NCBI GenBank assembly: GCA_030697165.1
Contig: JAUYQQ010000015.1
Span: 62,001 to 126,000, forward strand
Reading direction: 5' to 3'
DNA: 64,000 bases
Source: Acidobacteriota bacterium
GTDB lineage: Bacteria > Acidobacteriota > Vicinamibacteria > Vicinamibacterales > UBA2999
Shown: piece by piece, positions 55,549 to 63,484 of the stretch
Position numbering within the stretch: position 1 is the first letter of the stretch
Layout of the letters: each line of letters begins with the position of its first letter
The notes under the pieces: model-generated
What the model saw: the letters and a program-made list of their open reading frames with translations, nothing else
The model's database searches: none
What the model was told of the DNA's origin: nothing
Program-made: the position numbers and the translations under genes

Positions 55549-58059
55549 ATGGGGAAGAGATCTGTACGCGCGATGACGTTGGTGTGCCTGATCGCCGCAG
55601 TGGCGATGATTGGCGCGATGGCTTCCACCACGACGGCGCAAACGACCGAGCCGTCGCAGTTGCCGTTGCTGACGGCCGGCGACCTTGATTACCTGGGCGG
55701 CTTCCGCCTGCCGGCTGAATCGGTCAACGGCGACAGTTTCTCCATTGGCGGACGGGCGATGACGTTCAACCCGGTGTCGAACTCACTGTTCGTGAGCACG
55801 CGCGCCGGCCGCGTCGCCGAGGTGAGCATCCCTCACCTGGTCAACAGCACCGACGTCAACGCGCTGCCCTTCGCCGGCTTTCTGCAGCCGTTTGCCGATC
55901 CCACCGAAGGCCACCTCTCGCAGATTGCCAGCGACGGCGTCGCGATTGACGGCTTGATGGTCCATGGCAACCGCCTGTACGGCACGGCCTCGGTCTATTA
56001 CGACGCCAACAACACCCAGCGCCAGTCGCACTACTCGCGCTCGCTGCAACTGAACCAGCCGAGTTTCTCGGGCTGGTCGCAGGTGTGGGAGACCGGCAAG
56101 GCCGGGTTCGTCTCCGGCTTCATGGCGCTCGTGCCCGACGCGTGGCAGGCACTCCTCGGCGGGCCCACGGTCACCGGCCAGTGCTGCATTCCCATTGTCA
56201 GCCGCACCTCGTGGGGGCCGGCGGCGTTCGCGTTCAACCCGGCCAGCATCGGCCAGGCCGCGGTCGCGGCGACACCGCTCCTCTACTACACCGGCGAACA
56301 TCCGACGCTTGGCGCGTGGGACGGCTCCAATCCCACGTATGGCGCGACCATCCAGATGGGTGGCATGGCCATCATCGCCGGCACGCGCACCGCGCTCTAC
56401 ATCGGCCGCAACGGCACGGGCCCGAACTGTTATGGCAACGGCACCGGCAACCAAAGCCTCCACGGCACCTACGGCGTCGACGGCGCCATGTGGTGTTACG
56501 ACCCCACCAGCGGCGACAAGGGCTCGCACGCGTACCCCTATCGCTACCAGATCTGGGCCTACGACCTGAACGAACTCGCGGCCGTGAAGGCCGGCCGCAA
56601 GCAGCCATGGGAAGTCGTGCCCTACGGCGTGTGGCCGTTCGACCTGCCGACGCCCGAGCCAAGCGTGCGGCTGGGCGGGGTGGGCTATGATGCGGCGCGC
56701 CAGATTCTCTACCTCTCGCAGATGGGCGCCGACAAGGACGGCTATTCCTACCGCCCGGTCATTCACGCGCTTCAGATCGACATTCCCGCGGTGGCGTCGG
56801 TCGCGACGGCCAGCGAGGTGACGATCGCCTCCGACAAGGCCGCGCCGCAACAGACCAACGTCACCACCACTTTCTCGGCCACCGTCGTCGATGGCGTGGC
56901 CCCCTACCAGTACAAGTGGTTCACGCACGACGGCCGTTCATGGACGCCGTCAACCGACTGGACCTCGTCCGGCCAGATCACATGGACGCCGGCCACCGCC
57001 AATCCCGACTACCGGGTCGGCGTGTGGGTCCGCAGCGCCGGCAACGCCGCGAACGCGCAAGAGGCTGAGGCGTCGGTGCCGTTCGCAATCGTTGAACCGG
57101 CGGTGGCTGCCAGTCCGGTCCACCACGTCACCATTGCCGCGAACCTGACCGCGCCTCAGTTGCCGGGCACCACGGTCACCTTCAGCGCGGCGCCCACCGG
57201 CGGCGCCGCACCCTACCAGTACAAGTGGTGGATCTACGAGGACGGCTGGAAGCCCGTGGGCGGCTGGACGCCGTCGAGCACGTTTGCGTGGACCCCGACC
57301 GCGCCCAACGCGGGGGGGCGCATCACGGTGTGGGTGCGTAGCGCCGGTAACCTCAACGACCAGTCCGAGGCGCAAGCGGCCATGGACTTCGTCATCGCCG
57401 CTCCTCCGGCAATGACCGCGCCGCCGGTGGTACCGGTGACGCCGGCACCGTCCGCGCGCGTGACCGCCGTGACCATCGGCGCCAACAAGATCGCCCCGCA
57501 GCCCGCCGGCACCACCGTCACCTTCAACGCTTCGCCCACGGGCGGCGCCGCGCCGCACCAGTACAAGTGGTGGATCTACGAAGAGGGCTGGAAGCCGATG
57601 GGCGGTTGGACCAGCTCCAACACCTTTGCCTGGACCTCGTCGGCCGGCAACGCCGGTGGCCGCGTCACGGTGTGGGTGCGAAGCGCCGGCAGTACGCAAG
57701 ACGAGGCCGAATCGGCCGCGGCCATGGACATGGTGATCGTCGGTGGCGCGACGCCGGCGCCCTCGGCACCCGTCACGAGCACCACCATTAGCGCCAATCT
57801 GGTCGCCCCGCAGGCGCCGGGCACCACGGTCACGTTCACCGCGTCGCCCACAGGCGGCGCCGGGCCCTATCAATACAAGTGGTGGATCTACCACGGCGAG
57901 CAATGGGTGCCCATCACCGGCTGGACGACGTCGCGCACGTTCAACTGGACGCCCGCGGCGATCAACCTCGGCGGTCGCGTGACGGTCTGGGTGCGCAGCG
58001 CCGGCGCCACGGCTGACGAGCCGCAAGCCGCCGCGGCCATGGACTTCGTGATCAAGTAA
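55549..58059 (+). CDS. Secreted Ig-like repeat protein, paralog 1
   Basis: An 836-aa protein: signal peptide (LVCLIAAVAMIGAMA), an N-terminal domain of about 390 aa shared with the genes at 49768 and 58355, then four tandem domains of about 90 aa (about 423-510, 527-616, 641-734, 745-836). Each repeat has the pattern T-I-x-A-N-x-x-A-P-Q-x-P-G-T-T-V-T-F, YQYKWWIY, a Trp-rich GGW, F-x-W-T-P, R-V-T-V-W-V-R-S-A-G and A-M-D-F-V-I, an all-beta Ig/Y_Y_Y-like unit; repeat 1 is the most divergent. There is no PEP-CTERM or other anchor at the C-terminus. Function unknown; probably a matrix or glycan-binding protein. Confidence 0.85.
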   Translation: MGKRSVRAMTLVCLIAAVAMIGAMASTTTAQTTEPSQLPLLTAGDLDYLGGFRLPAESVNGDSFSIGGRAMTFNPVSNSLFVSTRAGRVAEVSIPHLVNSTDVNALPFAGFLQPFADPTEGHLSQIASDGVAIDGLMVHGNRLYGTASVYYDANNTQRQSHYSRSLQLNQPSFSGWSQVWETGKAGFVSGFMALVPDAWQALLGGPTVTGQCCIPIVSRTSWGPAAFAFNPASIGQAAVAATPLLYYTGEHPTLGAWDGSNPTYGATIQMGGMAIIAGTRTALYIGRNGTGPNCYGNGTGNQSLHGTYGVDGAMWCYDPTSGDKGSHAYPYRYQIWAYDLNELAAVKAGRKQPWEVVPYGVWPFDLPTPEPSVRLGGVGYDAARQILYLSQMGADKDGYSYRPVIHALQIDIPAVASVATASEVTIASDKAAPQQTNVTTTFSATVVDGVAPYQYKWFTHDGRSWTPSTDWTSSGQITWTPATANPDYRVGVWVRSAGNAANAQEAEASVPFAIVEPAVAASPVHHVTIAANLTAPQLPGTTVTFSAAPTGGAAPYQYKWWIYEDGWKPVGGWTPSSTFAWTPTAPNAGGRITVWVRSAGNLNDQSEAQAAMDFVIAAPPAMTAPPVVPVTPAPSARVTAVTIGANKIAPQPAGTTVTFNASPTGGAAPHQYKWWIYEEGWKPMGGWTSSNTFAWTSSAGNAGGRVTVWVRSAGSTQDEAESAAAMDMVIVGGATPAPSAPVTSTTISANLVAPQAPGTTVTFTASPTGGAGPYQYKWWIYHGEQWVPITGWTTSRTFNWTPAAINLGGRVTVWVRSAGATADEPQAAAAMDFVIK
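56815..58056 (+). repeat. Four tandem repeats coding for Ig-like domains (paralog 1)
   Basis: Repeats at about 56815-57090, 57127-57396, 57469-57750 and 57781-58056. The core codes for QYKWWIY followed by a Trp-rich turn. The later three are more alike than the first. Confidence 0.8.
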
Positions 58060-58144
58060 TGAGCTGGCTGAACAATGTGGAGCTGGTGATCACGATCGCG
58101 TAAGAACGGCGCATCGTGGTGTAACAAATTACGGTTGAATCAAG

Positions 58145-58184
58145 GGCCGCACTCCCGTCTTGCCTACGGGAGTGCGGCCTTTCT
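58145..58184 (+). terminator. Rho-independent terminator after Ig-repeat paralog 1
   Basis: A perfect 14-bp stem (58145-58158 with 58166-58179, loop CTTGCCT) followed by TTTCT. The inner stem shares GCACTCCC/GGGAGTGC with the hairpin at 36298. Confidence 0.85.
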
Positions 58185-58256
58185 GCAAATTCTCATCACA
58201 GTTTTCGCTCTGAAAACTCCGTTTTTGTGATTTTTGTTTGGTCTCCATACAGTTTC

Positions 58257-58272
58257 TGGCCCATCCCTTGCG
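58257..58272 (+). promoter_or_regulatory. Sigma-54 promoter of the second Ig-repeat gene
   Basis: TGGCCCATCCCTTGCG is an exact core match. The predicted start is about 58283, leaving a 72-nt leader similar in length to that of paralog 1. Confidence 0.7.
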
Positions 58273-58354
58273 ATAGCGCGGCTTGCAGACTGAACGGCTG
58301 GTGTTCGCGCCCGTCGTTTTGCTGCTCCAAACAATTCACGAGGGACACCAATAC

Positions 58355-60943
58355 ATGTGGAAACACTGCTGTGCGATCGCGTGCGCACTCGGCGCACTCC
58401 TGTTGAGCACCACTGCCAGTTCTGCCGGCGGCAACGATCCGTCAACACTCCCACTGGTCCAGTTTGCTGACTTGATTTACGCCGGATCGTTCCGGTTGCC
58501 CGGCCACTTCGTCAACGGCGACAGTTTCTCGATTGGCGGCCGGCCGGTGGCGTTCAACCCCGCGCGCAACTCCCTGTTCGTCGGCAGCCGCAGCGGCCGC
58601 CTTGCTGAGATCACCATCCCCACGCCGGTCAACAGCGCCAACATCAACGCCTTGCCCTTCGCGTCGTTCGTTCAGGGCTTCGCCGATCCCACCGAGGGCA
58701 ACCTGTGGCAGGTCGCGAGCGACGACGTATCGATCGACGGCATCCTCGTGCATGGCAATCGCCTGTACGGCTCGGCCTCGATCTACTACGACGCCAATAA
58801 CATTCAGCGCGTCTCGCACTACTCGCGGTCGACCAGCTTGTCGGCGGCAAGTTTCGTGGGGATGGCCCCGGTGTGGCGGGCCGACATGAGCGGCTTCGTC
58901 TCCGGCTACATGGCCAACGTCCCCGCCGAGTGGCAGGCGAAGTTGGGGGCCACGGCCATCACCGGCCAGTGTTGCCTGCCCATTGCCTGGCGTACGTCGT
59001 GGGGCCCCAGCGCGTTTGCCTGGGAGCCCACGCGGCTCACCTCGCGGGACCTGGTGCCGGCGACCCCGCTCCTCTACTATCCGCACGATCACCACACGCT
59101 CGGCCACTGGGACGCGACCGGCCCCGCGTATGGCGGCACGACGCAAATCAACGGCGTCGCGATCATTGCTGGTACCCGCACCGTGCTGTACTTCGGACGT
59201 AACGGCACCGGACCGTTCTGCTACGGCAACGGCACCGCCGATCAAAGCCTGGTCGGCACGAAGGGGCCCGACAACGAGATCTACTGCTACGACCCCACCT
59301 CGCCTGCCAAGGGCCAGCATGCCTATCCGTACCAGTACCAAATCTGGGCCTACGACCTGAATGACCTCGCCGCCGTCAAGGCCGGCACCAAGCAGCCGTG
59401 GGACGTGGTGCCGTACGGCGTGTGGCCGTTCGCGCTGCCAACACCCGAACCCATGGTCCGCATTGGGGGTGTCGGCTACGACTCGGCCAGCAAGACCATC
59501 TACGTCTCGCAACTGCTGGCCGACCAGGATGGCTACGGCTACCGTCCGCTCATTCACGCGTTGAAGGTCGGCGGCGCCACCGGGTCGCCCATGCCGGCAC
59601 CGGCACCGGCACCGGCACCGGCGCCGGCACCAGGCGGGCGTGTCTCAACCGTCGCGATCTCGGCCAACAAGGTCGCGCCGCAGCCGCCGGGCACGACCGT
59701 GACCTTCACCGCCACGCCCAGCGGTGGCACCACGCCACTGCAATACAAGTGGTGGACCTATGACGGCTCGTGGAAGCCCGTCGGGGGATGGACCTCGTCG
59801 AACACGTTCGCCTGGACACCGTCCACGACGTATCCCGCCGGCCGGATTACGGTTTGGGCGAAAAGCGCCGGCAACACGGCCGACGAGGCCGAGGCCTCGG
59901 TTGCGATGGACTTCGTGATCTCCGGAACCGCGGTGGCCCCGCCGCCATCAACGGGCTCGACACGGGTCAGCGCGGTCGCCATTTCGGCCAACAAAATCGC
60001 TCCACAGCCACCCGGCACCACGGTGACCTTCAGCGCCGCGCCAACCGGCGGCGGCGCGCCGCTCCAATACAAATGGTGGATTTACGACGGCTCGTGGAAG
60101 CCGGTCGGCGGCTGGACCACGTCGAGCACTTTCGCGTGGACACCGGCGACGACCTACCCGGCCGGGCGCGTCACCGTGTGGGCGAAGAGTGCCACCAATA
60201 CGGCAGACGAAGCGGAAGCATCGACCGCCATGGACTTCGTGATCTCCGGCACGGCCATCGCTGCGCCCGCTCCGGCGCCAGCCCCGGCGCCCGCCCCGAC
60301 CTCGCGCGTCACCACGGTCGCCATTGCTGCGAACAAAGCCTCGCCCCAGGCGCCGGGCACCACGGTCACGTTCTCGGCGACGCCCACTGGTGGCGGCGCG
60401 CCGCATCAATACAAGTGGTGGATCTACGACGGCTCGTGGAAGCCGGTCGGCAGCTGGACCACTTCGAGTACCTTCGCGTGGACGCCGACGGTTGCCTACC
60501 CCGCCGGGCGAGTCACGGTCTGGGTCCGCAGCGCGGCCAATTCCGCGGACGAAGCGGAAGCCTCGGCGGCCATGGACTTGGTGATCACCGGCACCGCAGT
60601 CGCCGCGCCGGCACCGGCACCAGCGCCGGCCCCGTCAACGTCGCCGCGAGTCTACTCGGTGAAGATCGGCGCGACCCATGTCTCGCCGCAGCCGCTGGGG
60701 ACCACGGTCACGTTCGTCGCGTTCCCGTCCGGCGGCACCGGGCCACTGCAGTACAAGTGGTGGATCTACGACAACGGCTGGAAGGTCGTGGGCGGCTGGA
60801 CCACGTCGTCCACCCTTGCCTGGACGCCGACGACGGCGTATCCCTACGGGCGCATCACGGTCTGGGTGCGCAGCGCCGCCAACCCGGTCGATGAGGCTGA
60901 GGCCTCGACCGCGATGGACTTCACGATCTCGGGCACGCGGTAG
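58355..60943 (+). CDS. Secreted Ig-like repeat protein, paralog 2
   Basis: An 862-aa protein: signal peptide (CCAIACALGALLLSTTASSAGG), an N-terminal domain of about 385 aa shared with the genes at 49768 and 55549, then four Ig-like repeats of about 95 aa separated by Pro-Ala linkers (up to PAPAPAPAPAP). Repeats carry YKWWIYDGSWKPVGGWTTSS, FAWTP, GR.TVWVRSA, DEAEAS.AMDFVI. The ATG at 58355 opens the signal peptide; the TTG at 58283 coincides with the predicted transcription start and cannot be used. No sorting signal at the C-terminus. The last 100 nt overlap the convergent membrane glycosyltransferase gene. Confidence 0.85.
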   Translation: MWKHCCAIACALGALLLSTTASSAGGNDPSTLPLVQFADLIYAGSFRLPGHFVNGDSFSIGGRPVAFNPARNSLFVGSRSGRLAEITIPTPVNSANINALPFASFVQGFADPTEGNLWQVASDDVSIDGILVHGNRLYGSASIYYDANNIQRVSHYSRSTSLSAASFVGMAPVWRADMSGFVSGYMANVPAEWQAKLGATAITGQCCLPIAWRTSWGPSAFAWEPTRLTSRDLVPATPLLYYPHDHHTLGHWDATGPAYGGTTQINGVAIIAGTRTVLYFGRNGTGPFCYGNGTADQSLVGTKGPDNEIYCYDPTSPAKGQHAYPYQYQIWAYDLNDLAAVKAGTKQPWDVVPYGVWPFALPTPEPMVRIGGVGYDSASKTIYVSQLLADQDGYGYRPLIHALKVGGATGSPMPAPAPAPAPAPAPGGRVSTVAISANKVAPQPPGTTVTFTATPSGGTTPLQYKWWTYDGSWKPVGGWTSSNTFAWTPSTTYPAGRITVWAKSAGNTADEAEASVAMDFVISGTAVAPPPSTGSTRVSAVAISANKIAPQPPGTTVTFSAAPTGGGAPLQYKWWIYDGSWKPVGGWTTSSTFAWTPATTYPAGRVTVWAKSATNTADEAEASTAMDFVISGTAIAAPAPAPAPAPAPTSRVTTVAIAANKASPQAPGTTVTFSATPTGGGAPHQYKWWIYDGSWKPVGSWTTSSTFAWTPTVAYPAGRVTVWVRSAANSADEAEASAAMDLVITGTAVAAPAPAPAPAPSTSPRVYSVKIGATHVSPQPLGTTVTFVAFPSGGTGPLQYKWWIYDNGWKVVGGWTTSSTLAWTPTTAYPYGRITVWVRSAANPVDEAEASTAMDFTISGTR
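59638..60940 (+). repeat. Four tandem repeats coding for Ig-like domains (paralog 2)
   Basis: Repeats at about 59638-59925, 59965-60249, 60301-60591 and 60646-60940, with (Pro-Ala)n linkers made of GCACCGGCACCG-type tandem hexamers at about 59591-59630, 60260-60297 and 60605-60633. Units are very similar at DNA level, so recombination between them is likely. Confidence 0.82.
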
Positions 60944-62562
60944 AGGAACGCCTCGTCTGCGTCGAGCAGGTCACCCATTCTGCGCTCGACACGGCTGCTC
61001 AGCGGGTTTCCGCTGGGCAGCCGGCTGGCCGCGGCCCGCAGCCACTCCAGCCCCGCGCGCGTCCACGAGCCCTCCTGGTACGCCCGGCCACTCCACACCA
61101 GTTGCCAGTCCGCCGGCGGCGCCGCGATCGCCGGCGGCAGCGCGATCTCGTAGGACGAGGTGTAGATCTTCGCCACCTGACGATCCAGCAGCACGTACGC
61201 GTGGTTCGCGGCCGCAGGATTGCCCAGCACGACGATCTGGTTGGTGTCGAAGCGCGCGTGGTACCACACGCTGACCTTCGGCAGCTCCGGCTCCAGGACG
61301 CGCAGCACGCGCGCGCCGTAGTAGTCGGTGAACAACTGATCGGGGTCAACGGCCCGCAGCGCCGGCAGCACCGCGAGGGTGTTGCGGGTCCGCTCGCTCG
61401 CGGTGGCGTGCAGGTAGATGATCGACGGCACTGCCGTGGCCGCGACGACGATCACGGCGGCCACGGCAAGTGCGCGTCGGCGGCTGTTCAGCAGGTGGGC
61501 GAGCCACGCGCCGCACACCAGCATCAGCAGCGGCGTCGCCAGCGCCGTATAGCGCGGCGTCTTCGGCAAGGGCTCGTACGACGACAACGATCCGCTGCCG
61601 AACTGCAAGTACAGCATCAGGACCAGGAACGCGATCGCCGCGAACGCCAGCCGGCGGCCGCCGTGCCGGCGCGCCGCCCACAGCGCCGGAACCGCCAGCC
61701 ACCAATACAGGCCCACCTGCGCCGGAATCAGGAACAGCGATCGCAGGAAGGCGTCCCACTGCCAGATCTCCGAGATCTGCAGTTGATCCGTGGGTGCCGC
61801 GCCCATGCCCGACGTCGCCGCGAGGCGGAACAGTGGCTGCCCCGTGCTCATCCAGTAGCCGGCGCTTTCGGCCAGGAACACCGCGGCCGCGCCTCCCATC
61901 ACCGCCACCATCGTCGATCGCCGCGGGAACCCGGTGAGCAGTGACGCCAGCGCGACGGCCGGCACGACAATCGCGACATCCTCCTTGACCAGGTACCCGA
62001 GCCCGAGCGCCAGGCCCGCCAGCGAGGCCAGCGCCAGCCGTACGCGTAGGCCCGTCACCCGTTCCGCGCCGGCCATGAGTGCGAGCGCGCCCGCAATCGA
62101 GGCGACCTGAAACGCGGTGGGATAGAACATCATCGATTGCTGAACAGCCAGCGGGTAGATCGCATACAGCCCAGCGGCCGCGAGGCCGGCGCTCGCAGTG
62201 CCCGCCAGCAGCCACCCGCCGGCAAAGAGCGACATGAGCGTGATGCATTCGGCGACGGCGGTGAGCACCCAGAACTGCGACGGCACCAGCCAGCCGGACT
62301 GCATCAGCCAGCCCATGGGATAGGTCATGCCAACGCGCGTCTGAAATAGCGGGAACAGGCCGTCGAGTGAACGGCCCTGGCTCACGCGTTGCGCGGCCTC
62401 GAGGTAACCGAGGTCATCCAACCCGTCGAACTGCGGCGCCAGCGACACGCGAAGGGCGATCGCGGCCACGCCCACGGCCAGCGCCGCGACCACGGCCGGG
62501 CGCCCGGCGTCAGCCCACCCGGCGAATGGTGGGCGTGTCGAGCCGGCTGCGGCGCGATTCAT
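60844..62562 (-). CDS. Multi-pass membrane glycosyltransferase (GT39/ArnT-like)
   Basis: A 572-aa protein with about ten membrane segments and an early acidic motif in the first periplasmic loop (QFDGLDDLGYLEAA), typical of GT-C enzymes using polyprenyl-phosphate sugars. It has MGWLMQSGWLVPSQFWVL, GYLVKEDVAIVVP (a Lys-Glu-Asp in a loop), and a soluble C-terminal domain. AGGAG lies 7 nt before the ATG. It overlaps the upstream GT2 gene by 53 nt. The final 33 codons run antisense into Ig-repeat paralog 2. It probably transfers the sugar supplied by the DPM1-like neighbour. Confidence 0.8.
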   Translation of the reverse strand: MNRAAAGSTRPPFAGWADAGRPAVVAALAVGVAAIALRVSLAPQFDGLDDLGYLEAAQRVSQGRSLDGLFPLFQTRVGMTYPMGWLMQSGWLVPSQFWVLTAVAECITLMSLFAGGWLLAGTASAGLAAAGLYAIYPLAVQQSMMFYPTAFQVASIAGALALMAGAERVTGLRVRLALASLAGLALGLGYLVKEDVAIVVPAVALASLLTGFPRRSTMVAVMGGAAAVFLAESAGYWMSTGQPLFRLAATSGMGAAPTDQLQISEIWQWDAFLRSLFLIPAQVGLYWWLAVPALWAARRHGGRRLAFAAIAFLVLMLYLQFGSGSLSSYEPLPKTPRYTALATPLLMLVCGAWLAHLLNSRRRALAVAAVIVVAATAVPSIIYLHATASERTRNTLAVLPALRAVDPDQLFTDYYGARVLRVLEPELPKVSVWYHARFDTNQIVVLGNPAAANHAYVLLDRQVAKIYTSSYEIALPPAIAAPPADWQLVWSGRAYQEGSWTRAGLEWLRAAASRLPSGNPLSSRVERRMGDLLDADEAFLYRVPEIVKSIAVEASASSTGLAALRTQTVMRP

Positions 62563-63484
62563 ACAACATCTCCTCCAACTGGAAGCGCAACCTGGCGATC
62601 AGGTCTGCCAGCAGTGCGACCACCCCCAGGAGCAAGCCGAGCAGCACCCCGCCCACGCTGATGGTAATGAGCGAGGTGTACGGGAACGTCTCGCCGGTGC
62701 GCAGCCAGTGCATGGTGACGAACAGGCCGGCCAGCACGGCCGGCACCAGCGCCGCCAACGACAGCATGCCGAAGAACTTCATCGGGCTGTAGTCACGGGC
62801 GGCGCGGATCAGGACGGGTCCCGACCGCATGCCGTAACGCAGCACGCTGCGCATCATGCGCGACTCGCCCACCGGACGCTCGGCCAGCACCGGCAGCGCC
62901 ACTTCCTCGATGGTCAGGCCGACGCGGCTCCAGTTGAGCAGCGACTCGTGAATGTATTCGTAGTCGCTGTGGATATCGACGCGCAACGCCGCCTCGCGCG
63001 ACATCGCGCGAAAGCCGCACGACACGTCCGTGAAGCGCTTGCCGGCAATCCAGCTGACCGCGCCGGTCAGCAACTGGTTGCCGGCCTTCTTGGGCCAGCT
63101 CATGTCGCCGACCAGGTTGCCGTCGGCAAACCGCGAGCACAGCGCGATGTCGGCGCGGCCCTCACGGATGGGCGCAATCAGCCGGACGATGTCTTCGCCT
63201 CGGAACTGGCCGTCGGCGTCCATGCTGACGATGATGTCGGCGCCGGCCCGCAAAGCGGCCGAGACGCCCGAGACGAAGGTCCGGCCGGTGCCCAGGTTAC
63301 GGCTGTGGCGCACCACGGCGGCGCCGTGGCGCTGCGCAATCTGCGACGTCCCATCCGTCGAGCCATCGTCCACGACGATGGTGCGGATGAAGTCGATGCC
63401 GGGCAGGCGCGAGGGAATGCCGTCGAGTACGGCACCGATGGTTGCCGCTTCGTTCAACGCCGGAAGATACACGACCACTTTCAT
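62510..63484 (-). CDS. Polyprenyl-phosphate glycosyltransferase (DPM1/GT2-like)
   Basis: A 324-aa GT-A enzyme: VVYLPALNEAATIGAVLDGIP, VVDDGSTDGTSQIAQRHGA, NLGTGRTFVSG, SMDADGQFRGEDI (DXD), SRFADGNLV, and CGFRAMSREAALR, then two C-terminal membrane segments (about 240-305) as in polyisoprenyl-phosphate hexose synthases. The M-K-V-V-V start at 63484 overlaps the upstream gene's stop (ATGA); the longer frame is not protein-like. Confidence 0.9.
   Translation of the reverse strand: MKVVVYLPALNEAATIGAVLDGIPSRLPGIDFIRTIVVDDGSTDGTSQIAQRHGAAVVRHSRNLGTGRTFVSGVSAALRAGADIIVSMDADGQFRGEDIVRLIAPIREGRADIALCSRFADGNLVGDMSWPKKAGNQLLTGAVSWIAGKRFTDVSCGFRAMSREAALRVDIHSDYEYIHESLLNWSRVGLTIEEVALPVLAERPVGESRMMRSVLRYGMRSGPVLIRAARDYSPMKFFGMLSLAALVPAVLAGLFVTMHWLRTGETFPYTSLITISVGGVLLGLLLGVVALLADLIARLRFQLEEMLYESRRSRLDTPTIRRVG

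Larger units (their letters stand above)
58060..58354. other. Intergenic region between the two Ig-repeat genes
   Basis: 295 nt with a strong terminator (58145-58184), an AT-rich tract (58185-58250), a sigma-54 promoter (58257) and a leader of about 72 nt. No coding frame is supported. Confidence 0.75.

Noticed and set aside
58283-58285. TTG start for Ig-repeat paralog 2
   Set aside because: It coincides with the predicted transcription start and gives 24 residues that are not signal-peptide-like; ATG 58355 opens a clear signal peptide.
60844-60943. PEP-CTERM or other sorting signal at the end of the Ig-repeat proteins
   Set aside because: Both end right after the last repeat (FVIK and FTISGTR) without a hydrophobic segment or basic tail.
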